Source: Saprospiraceae bacterium
GTDB lineage: Bacteria; Bacteroidota; Bacteroidia; Chitinophagales; Saprospiraceae
Assembly (NCBI GenBank): GCA_017985675.1
Contig: JAGNXB010000001.1
Location: forward strand, 300,743-364,742
Direction of reading: 5' to 3'
Length of the DNA: 64,000 nt
The notes beneath the pieces are model-generated. The model was not told the DNA's origin. It made no database searches and saw only the letters and a program-made list of their open reading frames with translations. A program made the position numbers and the translations under genes. Shown here one piece after another: positions 25,175 to 35,214 of the stretch. Position 1 is the first letter of the stretch. The number at the start of each line of letters is the position of its first letter.

Positions 25175-27670
25175 TTACCTAATCACTTGCAGTTTGCTGG
25201 TAATTAAGCCATTTTGGGTTAGGACTTTTACGAAATAAAGTCCACTAGCCCAGTTACTTGTTAGAAGACTAAACTGTGGAGAATTGATTGTTGCCGATGA
25301 AAATACGTTTACACCACTAGCTGTAAATACTTCTAACCGATCTATATTGCTACCATCACTAGTATACAATGAAGTCAAATCCTCGGCTGGATTTGGATAA
25401 ATAGACAATGTAGCTTCTGATTCAATTTTCTGATCGTTATAATCAGCATCCAAATCCACATGAATAACCTGATCAGGATAGAAAAGGTACTCACCCTTGC
25501 TATTCATTGAAGTAATGTTTTTAACAGTGATATCAAACCTGCGCCCAATCGTGGCTCTTGTCACAGGTGGTTTTGCTCCTTCAATGTCATCAACAATAAC
25601 GAAGCCAACGGGACCATGACCAACAGTACCTATGCCATTTGTTTTGGTATACCCACTATGGATTATCGTGTTATCAAGACGTTTGAACATTTTTAAAGTC
25701 GGAATCTGTCTTGCAAACCAGCTGTCGTCATAATAGGTGACCCGTACATTTTTATCTTCCACTTCTATGATGTCAGCAAAATCAATTTCGAAGGTAAACC
25801 CATAAGCATCATAGGCTGGTTTGTTGGAAAGTCCATAAAGGACATCCAAAATGATTAATGTGTCTGAGGAGTAAAGGGCAGGATCACGAACCAGAAAACG
25901 AAGATCAACATCAGTAGTTAGTTGATGATCTAAAGTCGTTGTTACACGATGTGTTTTTAAATAAGAGTCGCTGATAGCAGTAGTATCTGTAGCTGTAATC
26001 AAACCATCACCATCCGTATCTAAATGTTTTAGATCAAGAGAAGCGGCGGTCCAAGGATCCTGCCACTCATCAGCAAAGTGTGGATTCCAAACGGTGTTGG
26101 GTGTATCCCTTTCAGGTCCATAGGTTCCCAGTCCGTAACCAATAGCCAGTAAGTCACGAACATTGACAACACCGTCATTATTAGCATCTCCCGGCCAAAC
26201 ACAGGCATCAAGACATTGCAAATCGTTTGGGTTAGGATTGGGGAGTACGTGGATCAAAAATTTGACGGTTTTGCAAACACCATTTACACAATATTTAACC
26301 TCAAACTCATCATAATCATCACTAAATCCATTGTCTGGAGTATAGACAATCATGTTGTAACCAGAGATATTTTGAGATTCAAGATTTATAGTTTGGTGAT
26401 CATCAAAGATTTCAGCAGTGCCATAAAGAGGTTCCACCTGCATATCAAATGCCCAAGGTTGAGCGGGAGGACTATAATGTATGACTAAGGGTTTACCAGC
26501 TAGAGTTTGGAGAGAGTACGTAGGGAAGCGAGGGTTGAAATCATCTACATTAATTTCAACACTTCCTTGTTCGACAATAATACCATAAGCTGGAGAACCC
26601 AGACTATAGGTAAATCGGGCAATGCCTCTGTAGTTTTGATTTGGCGTATAGTTAAACTGACCATTCCCCTGATATACCAATGTTCCTGATGAAACTTTAA
26701 TGGAGTTTGGGTATATGACAGTATAAGAACCAACATCGTTATCTAGTACATTAAAACTAATTGGCGTATTTACATGTGTGTAATAGGAATCATTCATAGC
26801 AAAACGCCTGTCCTTTAGTGTATTAAACACATTAATAACAAACACACGTGTGTAAGTTGTACCATTAACATCCTTTACGACTGTAAACTGATCATCGCCG
26901 TAGAAATCAAAGTCCGGTGTGTAGGTAACGACATCGTGAACTAGATCTGTTAGGTCTCCATGTGTAGGAGTTTCTGTGAGACTATCATAGCCATCCAGGC
27001 GAAGCATAATATCCTTGGGGGAATTCTTGGGCAGTTGGATGACAATTGTATCAAGTATTAAAGGGTCACTAGAGGGTTTTACGAAGATATTAATTGTACC
27101 TGTTGCACAAATATCATCATTATTGCAGCAAGTATAAACGATTTGGGCATTGCCGGAAAAGCCTGGAGAAGGGATAAATTCAATTTCACCATTTACAATC
27201 TGAGCCGATCCAAATCGCTCAACAACCAGAGCAGATAAACTTAGGTTTCCTGAAGTGGAATTGTCATTTGAAAGTGCATCAATAGAAATGGAAACATCTT
27301 GATCGGTGACTACATAATCTGTATTCGCTGTTACAATAGACGGTGCTACCAGGAAGGCAAATCCAATATATTCGTGTGATCCATTTAGCTTTGGAGTATA
27401 TTCTACCAGGATGGAGTCACGACCAATGAAACTATTTTCGGGGCTATATCTAAGTTTTTTTTGTCCTCCGCCGAGATCAATTATGGCTGAATACTTTGCA
27501 TTTGCTGGGGCCTTTACAATTGTTGTAAGGTTAAAGGTTGTGTAGACATACTCAAAAGTATCAGTCTGTAATACCCTTACAGGCACAAAGGGCCTTACTG
27601 ACTGCGCCCATCCCGTGAGTGGGATAAGAAGCAATGCCAGAAGGCAGGTTCGAAATAGAGATACATTCAT
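25175..27670 (-). CDS. Large secreted protein with cadherin/Ig-like repeats, dockerin-type calcium repeats and T9SS sorting domain
   Basis: An 831-residue exported protein with a signal peptide ending near TGWAQ. Residues ~25-480 are a series of all-beta modules with phrases such as YTPDFDFYGDDQFTVV and FNYTPNQNYRGIARFTY, typical of tandem cadherin/Ig-like domains in Bacteroidota adhesins. Residues ~492-570 hold two EF-hand-like calcium loops (DANNDGVVNVRDLL and DTDGDGLITATD), as in dockerin type I. A further beta domain follows. The C-terminus is a type A T9SS sorting domain beginning LSIYPNPAEDL near residue 755. No enzyme motif is seen, so surface adhesion or matrix function is inferred. 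It ends at a strong terminator. Confidence 0.82.
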   Translation of the reverse strand: MNVSLFRTCLLALLLIPLTGWAQSVRPFVPVRVLQTDTFEYVYTTFNLTTIVKAPANAKYSAIIDLGGGQKKLRYSPENSFIGRDSILVEYTPKLNGSHEYIGFAFLVAPSIVTANTDYVVTDQDVSISIDALSNDNSTSGNLSLSALVVERFGSAQIVNGEIEFIPSPGFSGNAQIVYTCCNNDDICATGTINIFVKPSSDPLILDTIVIQLPKNSPKDIMLRLDGYDSLTETPTHGDLTDLVHDVVTYTPDFDFYGDDQFTVVKDVNGTTYTRVFVINVFNTLKDRRFAMNDSYYTHVNTPISFNVLDNDVGSYTVIYPNSIKVSSGTLVYQGNGQFNYTPNQNYRGIARFTYSLGSPAYGIIVEQGSVEINVDDFNPRFPTYSLQTLAGKPLVIHYSPPAQPWAFDMQVEPLYGTAEIFDDHQTINLESQNISGYNMIVYTPDNGFSDDYDEFEVKYCVNGVCKTVKFLIHVLPNPNPNDLQCLDACVWPGDANNDGVVNVRDLLAIGYGLGTYGPERDTPNTVWNPHFADEWQDPWTAASLDLKHLDTDGDGLITATDTTAISDSYLKTHRVTTTLDHQLTTDVDLRFLVRDPALYSSDTLIILDVLYGLSNKPAYDAYGFTFEIDFADIIEVEDKNVRVTYYDDSWFARQIPTLKMFKRLDNTIIHSGYTKTNGIGTVGHGPVGFVIVDDIEGAKPPVTRATIGRRFDITVKNITSMNSKGEYLFYPDQVIHVDLDADYNDQKIESEATLSIYPNPAEDLTSLYTSDGSNIDRLEVFTASGVNVFSSATINSPQFSLLTSNWASGLYFVKVLTQNGLITSKLQVIR

Positions 27671-27878
27671 GGTGACGGACTTAAAATGGTTTGGGATTGC
27701 TTAACAAGATACAAGATTATTCTGTTCAGCTTCGGCGATCAAGAACTGATATTAACCGTTGTGAAAAAGAAAAATCATAAATTATCTTGTTATAAACTTG
27801 ATTTTTAGATACTTATATTAACACAAGAATGCCGAAAGTGCAAATTATTATCTACTAATGTAATACTTTGCACGCTTG

Positions 27879-27888
27879 TTAACGTTAA
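27879..27888. promoter_or_regulatory. Palindrome TTAACGTTAA in a divergent intergenic region
   Basis: A perfect 10-bp palindrome in the 255-bp gap between two divergent genes (dockerin/T9SS protein and the 475-aa helical protein). The same core occurs in a 16-bp palindrome at 58556-58571. It could bind a dimeric regulator, but this is inferred from symmetry and position only. Apart from this, the gap is AT-rich with no recognised element. Confidence 0.25.
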
Positions 27889-27925
27889 TACGAGTATAAA
27901 CTACCTCAGGTTTCAAGCAATCACG

Positions 27926-29353
27926 ATGCAAAATACAAAAGTTTTCACAATTCTTCAGTACTTTAATAAGTATGAATTGAATAACCTTCGAAAATTTGTT
28001 TTGTCTCCTTATTTCAATGTTAACGAGGATTTGATGCGTTTGTTTGATTTGTATCAAATGCTGATTGACAAACCAGAGACGGTCATGTCAAAAGAAGAGG
28101 CATGGTCCATAGTCGTTAACGAAACGGATAAAACTTACGATGATGTACGATATCGGAAATACAACAGTGATCTTTTGAAGTTAGTCGAAGGGTACCTCGC
28201 TCAAAAGGTTTACGAGGAGAATCCTATTAGGGAGGCAAATCATCTTATTGAAGCTGTGAGTCGCCGCAAAATGGTAAAATTGTACAATACGGTAATGAGT
28301 TCTGCAAGGCGTCTTTCAGATCGACAGCATTATAAATCAGCTCAATTTTACTATTACCAATACCAAATTGAAAAAAACTATTATGAAATCCTGATCCATG
28401 GCCAAAAGCGATTAGACAAAACCAATGTTGAATACATTGTAGAAAATCTGGACCGGTTTTACTTAGCTGAAAAGCTTCGATATTATTGCTCAGTGCTATC
28501 GACAAAATACATTCACAGTCACGAATACAAGTTACTTTTTTTGGAGGAAATTGTTGGGCACGTGGAGCAGTACGGTTACAAGGATGTTCCCGCCATTTCT
28601 ATATTCTATCAGATTTATAGAAGCTTGATCCAAACCGAAACATTGCATCATTTTGATGAACTTAAAACTTTAATTAACGAATATATACACCTGTTTCCCA
28701 AGGATGAAGCTCTAGAAATATATACCTACGCTTTAAACTATTGTATTCGGAATATCAATCAAGGAAAAACGGATTATCTCAATGAGTATGTTGATCTCTA
28801 CGACCAGATACTTAAGAATGAAATCATCGATTTTGGTGACGAGGAAACCGGTCCGTGGCATTTTAAGAACATCGTAACGGCCGCCTCTCGTTTAGGTCGC
28901 CTAAACTGGATTGAAAAATTTATCTACAAATACTATCAGACACTTCCTCCAGACTATCGCGAAAATGCACTTTCGTTTAATTTGGCACAATTAAATTTTT
29001 ACAAAAAGAACTTTGGCGAAGTGATAAGTCTTTTGCATCGTGTTGAATATGAGGATTTTACATACAATCTTAACTCAAAGGTTTATTTGATGTTATCATA
29101 TTATGAACTTGATGAAATCGAACCGCTACATTCCTTAATGGACAGTTTTAGAGTTTATCTCCAAAGAAATACTAAGATTCCCTTGACAAGGAAGCGTAAC
29201 TATATGAACCTCATTAAGTTCCTAAAAAAGCTCACCAAAATTTATCCTGGGGATAAAGAAGGGCTAGAAAAGTTGAGTAAAGAAATGGATGAACACGAAG
29301 GAACAATTGTCAATGCCCCTTGGTTGAAAGAAAAGATTGCAGAGTTGATATAG
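27926..29353 (+). CDS. Conserved helical-repeat protein of unknown function
   Basis: A 475-residue, probably cytoplasmic protein without signal peptide or membrane helix. It is rich in Tyr, Leu and charged residues with a helical-repeat (TPR-like) character, for example AQLNFYKKNFGEVISLL and VYLMLSYYELDEIEPLHSLM. The ATG at 27926 gives MQNTKVFTILQYFNKYELN, which reads as a folded N-terminus. I recall similar proteins as uncharacterised in Saprospiria genomes but know no function. It stands alone: divergent from the T9SS gene and ending 1 base from the 3' end of smc. No motif supports a catalytic role. Confidence 0.7.
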   Translation: MQNTKVFTILQYFNKYELNNLRKFVLSPYFNVNEDLMRLFDLYQMLIDKPETVMSKEEAWSIVVNETDKTYDDVRYRKYNSDLLKLVEGYLAQKVYEENPIREANHLIEAVSRRKMVKLYNTVMSSARRLSDRQHYKSAQFYYYQYQIEKNYYEILIHGQKRLDKTNVEYIVENLDRFYLAEKLRYYCSVLSTKYIHSHEYKLLFLEEIVGHVEQYGYKDVPAISIFYQIYRSLIQTETLHHFDELKTLINEYIHLFPKDEALEIYTYALNYCIRNINQGKTDYLNEYVDLYDQILKNEIIDFGDEETGPWHFKNIVTAASRLGRLNWIEKFIYKYYQTLPPDYRENALSFNLAQLNFYKKNFGEVISLLHRVEYEDFTYNLNSKVYLMLSYYELDEIEPLHSLMDSFRVYLQRNTKIPLTRKRNYMNLIKFLKKLTKIYPGDKEGLEKLSKEMDEHEGTIVNAPWLKEKIAELI

Positions 29354-29354
29354 A

Positions 29355-32300
29355 TCAATTAACCGATTCCATTACAGCATTGTGTTCATAAGTTCGGAAG
29401 TCAACTGGAGCCACTGCCGAAATTCCTTGTTCTCGCATATACACGCCATAGAGTACATCTACAGATGCCATTGTCATCTTGTTATGTGTCACTATGATAA
29501 ATTGTGAGTTCTCCGAGAATTTCTTAATAATTCGGTTAAATTTTTCAATATTTGAATCGTCTAACGGGGCATCGACTTCATCAAAAATGCAAAAAGGAGC
29601 AGGTTTCAGTAAATACAACGCAAATAATAATGCAGTCGCAGTGAGTGTTTTCTCCCCTCCTGAAAGCTGATTAATGGATTGAGGCCTTTTGCCTTTAGGT
29701 TTAGCAATGATTTGAATATTGGAATCCAAGGGTTTATCAGGTTCTTCAAGTAGCAAATCTGCCGTATCATCACCTGTGAAAAGGCTCCTAAAAACCTGAA
29801 TGAAATATTCACGAACTTGATTGAACGCTTCCATAAATTGTCTGGTAGCTGTTTCCTCAATTTCTCCAATTGTCAATAATAAGTCCGTTTTCGCCTTTAA
29901 AATATCCTGTCTCTGCTGATCAATCGTTTCAAAACGGTCCTTCATTTCTTTATAGGCATCAACAGCCATAGGATTGACTTCCCCATAGTTATCAAGTCGG
30001 TTTCTAATCCGATTGACCTGCTGTTCAAGCTCGCCGGGATCCAAGTTAGGATTGGGTTCTCTGTTGATAATTTCCTGAATCGACGACTTGAATTCAACTT
30101 TTAAACGTTCACCAACTGAGGTTAATTCCAGGCGGATATTGTTGTAGTTGTCCTTTAGTTCATTAACCAGAACTTGCGCATCATTTCTTTGCTTATTCAG
30201 ATGTCGAAGCTCATTTTCCAGTTCGTTGATTTGACCTCGTGCGCCAAAATACGCTTGTTCGGCTGCAGTGAGGAAGGACTCCTTGTTTTTTTTATCTTCG
30301 TAGTAACCAATCAGTTGAGACTGAAGTTGTTCCCGTTCAGCTACGACTAGAATATCCTCTTGATCTGATTGGACTTCTGCTAGCCTATCTGCTTCAAGAC
30401 TTTTTGTTGTTTCTTCGGCTTGCCTTTCTCGAAATGTTATCTCCTGTTCAAATCCTTTTGCTTTGTTTTGGAGTTGTATGTAGCGGATATTCCTTTCGTT
30501 AAACAAGGAGGAGCGGGAATTCATGGCTTCAGCAGCCTCTCGAAATGAAATATCTGTTGTTTCCATTCGAGTTCTGTACTCATGTTCTTCAGCTTTTCTT
30601 TGGCTGAGTTCTCGAATTAGCGTTTCATTTCGTTCATTTAGTCCTGAAATGATTTCAACAGCCTGTGTACTTCGCTTTTCAACTTCTAATTGATAGTTTT
30701 CAGCATTTTCAAGTCGCGTTTTTAATGTTACTAACCGCTGGGTAATTTGATTCAACTGACCTTTTTCCTCACGAATCTTCATGGGCTGATTCGCATCCTT
30801 AAGTTTTTTCAGTTCCTCTTTGAGGTTCCTTACAATGCCAATTCCTTTCTCTTCTTCCTTTTCGAGTTTTCTGATTTGTTTGTCTAAATTCTCCAGGTTT
30901 TTCTTTCGGCCTAGTTTTTTACCTTCAAACAATCCTATAGATCCACCGGACATCATGTGTTTTCGACGTGTCCAGCTACCAGTTTTACCTAAAACTGTTG
31001 AATCAGGTTCAGGCAAGGTGTAACTCATTTCCTTGTCATCACTTTCAAGGTAAACCTTGTGAAATAAGTATTGGATGAGTGGCTGGTATATGGCATCACA
31101 TTCGATTAAATCAACCAGTCGATGATACCCGTTGGCTTGCGGTGTGTTGAAAGTTCCTGATTCAAGCGTGTTAAGGATGAAAAAATTAGCTTTCCCTTTC
31201 TGGTTATTTCTTAGGAGTTGAATAGCACCTACCGCGGTATCAATATCTGGTACAACATAATAGTTGAGGTATTGATCTAAAAAATGCTCAATTGGGATCC
31301 TATAACTCTCAGATGATGTGATAATATCCGATAAAAGTGGATAGAGCTTACCAAAATCTCCGTTTTGATTAAGGTATTTTATGGATTCTGGAAATCCTTC
31401 CAGATTTTCTACCATGCTCTTGGTAAGCTTAAACTCATTGCGAAATGCATCGAGTTGCCTATTAATTAGCGCCAATGCTTGATTTTCTGACTGAAACTCG
31501 TCTTCTTTATTGCGAATTGTCTCTAAACGCAAGTCTTCAGCCTGTTCAAGAAACTGGACAGATTGAGTAAGTCGGAATTCTTCCTTGGAAATATCATCTA
31601 CGGATTGTTTGAGCTGCACAGACTCTGCAGCACGTTGATCAAGGACATTTTTATTCCTAAGGAGTTCATTTTGAAGGTTTTCAATTTGATTTTGGTTAAT
31701 GGCCTTTTGTTTCTCCAATTCATAGATGCCCTTTTCCAACTTTTGTAGTTCGGTCAGATAAACGTCTAAATCTTCTTTGATGGTCCCGTGTTCCTTTCGA
31801 ATTACCTGCAACTCCTGTTCTGCTTCACGAAGCAATATTTCCCCAGCTTGCTGCTCATGTGAAGCGTCGCCAAGCGCACTGCTGTAGTAAAGTAGGTCTT
31901 TTTGAAGTTGTTCGACCCGACCTAAATTAAATCGAATTCGTTCCTGAACCTTTGATTTATTTTGTTGGATGTAGTTTGATCGTTGATTGAGGATTTCAAT
32001 CTGGCTTTCTATAGTTCTTATTTGAAGCCCTATGTCATTAACCGCTTTTTGTCTTTCGGAAAGTGCTTTTTCTTTATCCAGGTTTTGCAATTTCTCTTGC
32101 TCGGCACGTGATTCGGCCTTTCTGATCAATACCTCAACATCTCTGAGATGGTCTTCTTCTTTTGCAAGTTGGCCTTCAACTAGTTTGTACCTTGTTTTTA
32201 AGTCGTGTGTTTGGAAGACCGCCCATTCCAGGCTAAGGGCCTTATAATCTGCTTTAAGATCAAGATACTTTTGGGCTTTTTTGGCCTGTTTCTCCAGACT

Positions 32301-32909
32301 CTTTAGATTGTGTTCTATTTCAAAAAGCAAATCATCTACCCGGTTTAAATCTGCTTCTGTTGTATTAAGTTTCCGAAGTGTTTCTGATTTGCGAATTTTA
32401 TATTTTGAAATGCCTGCAGCCTGTTCAAGCATCCTACGCCTTGATTGTTCATGATCGTTAAGGATATCATCAACCATTGATAACGCTATGATAGCATAAG
32501 AATTTGAACCGATACCTGTATCAATAAAGAGGCTATTTATATCCTTAAGCCTACAGAGTACGTTGTTAATCCGGTATTCACTCTCTCCAGTCCTATATAA
32601 AGTTCTTGATACCGTTACAGTTTGGTATTCAGTTGGGAGTAAGTTTCTAGTGTTTTCAAATGTTAGGGATACCTGAGCTGCTCCACTAGGTTTTCGCTTT
32701 TTTGTGCCATTGAAAATGACACTAGACATTTTTTCCAGACGGAGTTCACGGGTTTTTTGTTCACCCAACACCCACCTTATGGCGTCAACGATATTGGATT
32801 TGCCACTGCCATTCGGGCCGATAATTCCCGTTACAGACTCATTAAAATGAATCGCAGTTTCATTAGCAAAACTCTTAAATCCTTTTATTTCCAGCTTTTG
32901 GAGCTTCAT
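29355..32909 (-). CDS. smc: Chromosome segregation protein SMC
   Basis: The ATPase core of bacterial condensin (1184 aa), which organises and segregates the chromosome with ScpA and ScpB. Walker A GPNGSGKS is at residues 31-38. Two long coiled-coil arms flank a hinge region around residues 500-660 (including QNGDFGKLYPLLSDII). The C-terminal head holds the ABC signature LSGGEKTLTA and Walker B FCIFDEVDAPLDD. The start is the ATG at 32909 (MKLQKLEIKGFKSF), the usual SMC N-terminus. A start three codons upstream would fall inside the TATTTTTG promoter box. It lies 27 bp after trmH but appears to have its own promoter. Confidence 0.97.
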   Translation of the reverse strand: MKLQKLEIKGFKSFANETAIHFNESVTGIIGPNGSGKSNIVDAIRWVLGEQKTRELRLEKMSSVIFNGTKKRKPSGAAQVSLTFENTRNLLPTEYQTVTVSRTLYRTGESEYRINNVLCRLKDINSLFIDTGIGSNSYAIIALSMVDDILNDHEQSRRRMLEQAAGISKYKIRKSETLRKLNTTEADLNRVDDLLFEIEHNLKSLEKQAKKAQKYLDLKADYKALSLEWAVFQTHDLKTRYKLVEGQLAKEEDHLRDVEVLIRKAESRAEQEKLQNLDKEKALSERQKAVNDIGLQIRTIESQIEILNQRSNYIQQNKSKVQERIRFNLGRVEQLQKDLLYYSSALGDASHEQQAGEILLREAEQELQVIRKEHGTIKEDLDVYLTELQKLEKGIYELEKQKAINQNQIENLQNELLRNKNVLDQRAAESVQLKQSVDDISKEEFRLTQSVQFLEQAEDLRLETIRNKEDEFQSENQALALINRQLDAFRNEFKLTKSMVENLEGFPESIKYLNQNGDFGKLYPLLSDIITSSESYRIPIEHFLDQYLNYYVVPDIDTAVGAIQLLRNNQKGKANFFILNTLESGTFNTPQANGYHRLVDLIECDAIYQPLIQYLFHKVYLESDDKEMSYTLPEPDSTVLGKTGSWTRRKHMMSGGSIGLFEGKKLGRKKNLENLDKQIRKLEKEEEKGIGIVRNLKEELKKLKDANQPMKIREEKGQLNQITQRLVTLKTRLENAENYQLEVEKRSTQAVEIISGLNERNETLIRELSQRKAEEHEYRTRMETTDISFREAAEAMNSRSSLFNERNIRYIQLQNKAKGFEQEITFRERQAEETTKSLEADRLAEVQSDQEDILVVAEREQLQSQLIGYYEDKKNKESFLTAAEQAYFGARGQINELENELRHLNKQRNDAQVLVNELKDNYNNIRLELTSVGERLKVEFKSSIQEIINREPNPNLDPGELEQQVNRIRNRLDNYGEVNPMAVDAYKEMKDRFETIDQQRQDILKAKTDLLLTIGEIEETATRQFMEAFNQVREYFIQVFRSLFTGDDTADLLLEEPDKPLDSNIQIIAKPKGKRPQSINQLSGGEKTLTATALLFALYLLKPAPFCIFDEVDAPLDDSNIEKFNRIIKKFSENSQFIIVTHNKMTMASVDVLYGVYMREQGISAVAPVDFRTYEHNAVMESVN

Positions 32910-32915
32910 AGCCTG

Positions 32916-32923
32916 CAAAAATA
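32916..32923 (-). promoter_or_regulatory. -7-type box directly before smc
   Basis: TATTTTTG on the reverse strand fits TAnnTTTG and ends only six bases before the smc ATG. If used, the transcript would be leaderless or nearly so, and the ATG at 32909 must be the start. Confidence 0.5.
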
Positions 32924-32936
32924 CGGAAGTAGGTGA

Positions 32937-33584
32937 TTACTCCGCTTCAATCGAAAGATCTTTTGGTGATTTTGTAGTTTTAGGGCTATATGATGCCTCA
33001 TGTATGCTTAGATAAGATTCTAACAATGAGGCATTTCTGGCATCTGGTCGAATTGTTCCCTTGTCAAATCGTTGTCTGTATGCTTCATATAGTGTCACTG
33101 CACAGGCAACAGAGATATTTAGGCTAGTTGCCATGCCAGCCATTGGGATAAAATAATTGCCATCGCACAAGCGTTGGGATTCGTCTGAGACACCATCTTT
33201 CTCATTGCCCAGTACGAAAGCGACGGGTTGAGCGAAATCCAGCGACCATAAATTAAGCGAACCATTATCAGGCATAGCTGCCAAAACCAAGTGATAGGTT
33301 TCCCTGAGTTTGCGGAAACATTCATTCCGATCTCTAAAGTAATGGATAGTTAGCCATTTATTTGCACCGCCTGAGGTTTTAGCACCAATCTTGATTCTGT
33401 CCTGGGTTAAGTGAGCTTCTGTGAACAACACAAATATTTCTGAAATTCCAACGGCATCACACGAACGCATAACAGCGCCAATATTATGCGGATCATGGAC
33501 GTTTTCTAAGACTATAGTAAGATCAAATTGCCTGGCTTTTGCAACTTGTTCGATTTTAATCTTTCGCTCGGGGCTAATTCTCAT
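32937..33584 (-). CDS. trmH: tRNA/rRNA 2'-O-methyltransferase of the SpoU family, TrmH-like
   Basis: A SPOUT-fold RNA methyltransferase (215 aa), closest in motif pattern to TrmH, which methylates the 2'-hydroxyl of G18 in tRNA. Motif 1 is VLENVHDPHNIGAVMRSCDA, with the conserved Asn and Arg. Motif 2 is FVLGNEKDGVS, and motif 3 is IPMAGMATSLNISVACAVTL, which forms the SAM-binding knot. The absence of an N-terminal L30e-like substrate-binding domain fits TrmH rather than RlmB. The exact RNA target is inferred from the family. It is upstream of smc on the same strand. Confidence 0.88.
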   Translation of the reverse strand: MRISPERKIKIEQVAKARQFDLTIVLENVHDPHNIGAVMRSCDAVGISEIFVLFTEAHLTQDRIKIGAKTSGGANKWLTIHYFRDRNECFRKLRETYHLVLAAMPDNGSLNLWSLDFAQPVAFVLGNEKDGVSDESQRLCDGNYFIPMAGMATSLNISVACAVTLYEAYRQRFDKGTIRPDARNASLLESYLSIHEASYSPKTTKSPKDLSIEAE

Positions 33585-33738
33585 GTTTACTCATTTGGGT
33601 CTTTGTCACTACCTGGTTTCTTTCAGAAACATATTAACGATCATATAAAGGCAATGCTTTGCATGGCTGCAAAACTAAATGATTGTGCCTGAAACACTTT
33701 GTTTGCCTTTTGACCAAAATACCTAGAGCAATACTATC

Positions 33739-35190
33739 CTATTTTACAATTTGGTACGTACCTTCTTGGAAACGAAGTAATTGTATTGATACGTTTTCAA
33801 TATTAATAACCTTTCCTTCTTCAGATTTGGAAACCCTGAAATCAGGAATTTGTAACCTTGTTGGTTTTTTATTGTACTCTAAGATGAATCTTTCAAACAG
33901 ACCACCTTCCGTAGGAAGTACTTCTTTCAAGTAATTTCCACACCTGTACCCCCAAACTGCATCCGTATTGAGTAATTGGCCATAAGCTTCCCGATACTTG
34001 CTACTTAATTGTTGCATTTTAGGTTCTCGTGGATCATAATAATCCGCCGAACTAATATGGACATTCAATGATTCCAGGTGTGCACTTTGTAGTTGGGTAA
34101 ACGCCATCCACTGAGGCATTCCGAGCAAAGTAACCTGCCGGTCCAGTTTTTCTGCAACAAGTTTTCTCATGACTGAATGAACAGCGAACTCCTCCCATGA
34201 TGGCAATATAACGATGGTCCCGATAAGGCCTGGTATAATTGAATTGATGTCAACAGATTTCAGATCAAGTTCAGTTGTTTCAATTTGTAAAGAAAAAAAG
34301 TAGGATCGTTCTACATAGGGTAGTTCTTCCAAATAGGCATCCCAAATCTGTTTTTTACTCAATTCAGATTCACCTGTTCCATACAAGAAGACCACCGGGT
34401 TGTCAGGATTGGCCAAAGTCCTTCCATATTCAAAAAGGGCAAACAAATGTTTATCCAATCCTGGATTCATTTGGAGATAATGGCTATTTCCTGTACCAAT
34501 TTTACTGTTAGCACTATAAGGCGATAATAGCAGGATGGGGTTTTCCTTGACATAATTGGCGAGCTTAAGTGCAACATTGCTTCTATATGGCCCTACCAAC
34601 ACATCCATTTTTAGAAGTTTCCCTTCAGCAATGAGCTGATCAATACGTAGTTCATTTCCTTTGCTGTCAAATGTTTCAATTAGGAATGCAGCATCCGACG
34701 GCTCGGTTTCATCAAAAGCCAATTTAAAACCCAGATAAAAGTCCGTTGCCCATGATGCCATACGATTCGAGCTGGAAATAAGTGAGTCACCGGCTTGAAA
34801 AGGCAGCAGAACCCCAATTTTGTATTTGTCTTTGTAATATCGGTTCATATCAGAATCCCTGATAACAACTGGGTCCTCCTTGGGTTTGGTAGGTTCTTCG
34901 GGATTTTTGGGCAAGGTTAAGTCCTTTTCTTTTTTGGGTTGAGGATCTACTATAATTGTAGGAACTTTTGCCGAATCTGATTCAACCCACTTAATCGTAT
35001 CCATTGGCGCAGGGAGGACAACCTTTGGAATGGTATCAATTTTTTCAGGGAAGGGTTTTTTGCCTTGAGATTCAGTTATTGTTCGTTTGCTTGCAGAACA
35101 ACCAGCTAAGACTAAAACTAAGCTTAGGACAACTGCGCCAAACCAGGCTTGCACATTACAATTAGCAGTTTTTTTCAATAAATTTCTCAT
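33739..35190 (-). CDS. Lipoprotein with periplasmic-binding-protein type 1 fold
   Basis: A 483-residue lipoprotein: a hydrophobic signal (about residues 17-30) and lipobox VLAGC, followed by a proline/lysine-rich linker of about 90 residues. From KYKIGVLLPFQAGD on, the sequence reads as a type 1 periplasmic-binding fold (Leu/Ile/Val-binding-protein-like), with DVLVGPYRSNVALKLA and ILLLSPYSANSK as the typical second and third strands. Similar folds occur in LpoA-type activators of peptidoglycan synthases and in ABC receptors. No transporter genes are adjacent, so a cell-envelope role is as likely as solute binding. It lies 24 bp downstream of guaA on the same strand. Confidence 0.75.
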   Translation of the reverse strand: MRNLLKKTANCNVQAWFGAVVLSLVLVLAGCSASKRTITESQGKKPFPEKIDTIPKVVLPAPMDTIKWVESDSAKVPTIIVDPQPKKEKDLTLPKNPEEPTKPKEDPVVIRDSDMNRYYKDKYKIGVLLPFQAGDSLISSSNRMASWATDFYLGFKLAFDETEPSDAAFLIETFDSKGNELRIDQLIAEGKLLKMDVLVGPYRSNVALKLANYVKENPILLLSPYSANSKIGTGNSHYLQMNPGLDKHLFALFEYGRTLANPDNPVVFLYGTGESELSKKQIWDAYLEELPYVERSYFFSLQIETTELDLKSVDINSIIPGLIGTIVILPSWEEFAVHSVMRKLVAEKLDRQVTLLGMPQWMAFTQLQSAHLESLNVHISSADYYDPREPKMQQLSSKYREAYGQLLNTDAVWGYRCGNYLKEVLPTEGGLFERFILEYNKKPTRLQIPDFRVSKSEEGKVINIENVSIQLLRFQEGTYQIVK

Positions 35191-35214
35191 TCCTTCTTTT
35201 TCATTGTCGAAAAC

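Noticed and set aside
25175..27670. Cellulosome component, because of the dockerin-like calcium repeats
   Set aside because: No cohesin or glycoside hydrolase is nearby, and such repeats occur in many Bacteroidota surface proteins with T9SS sorting domains.
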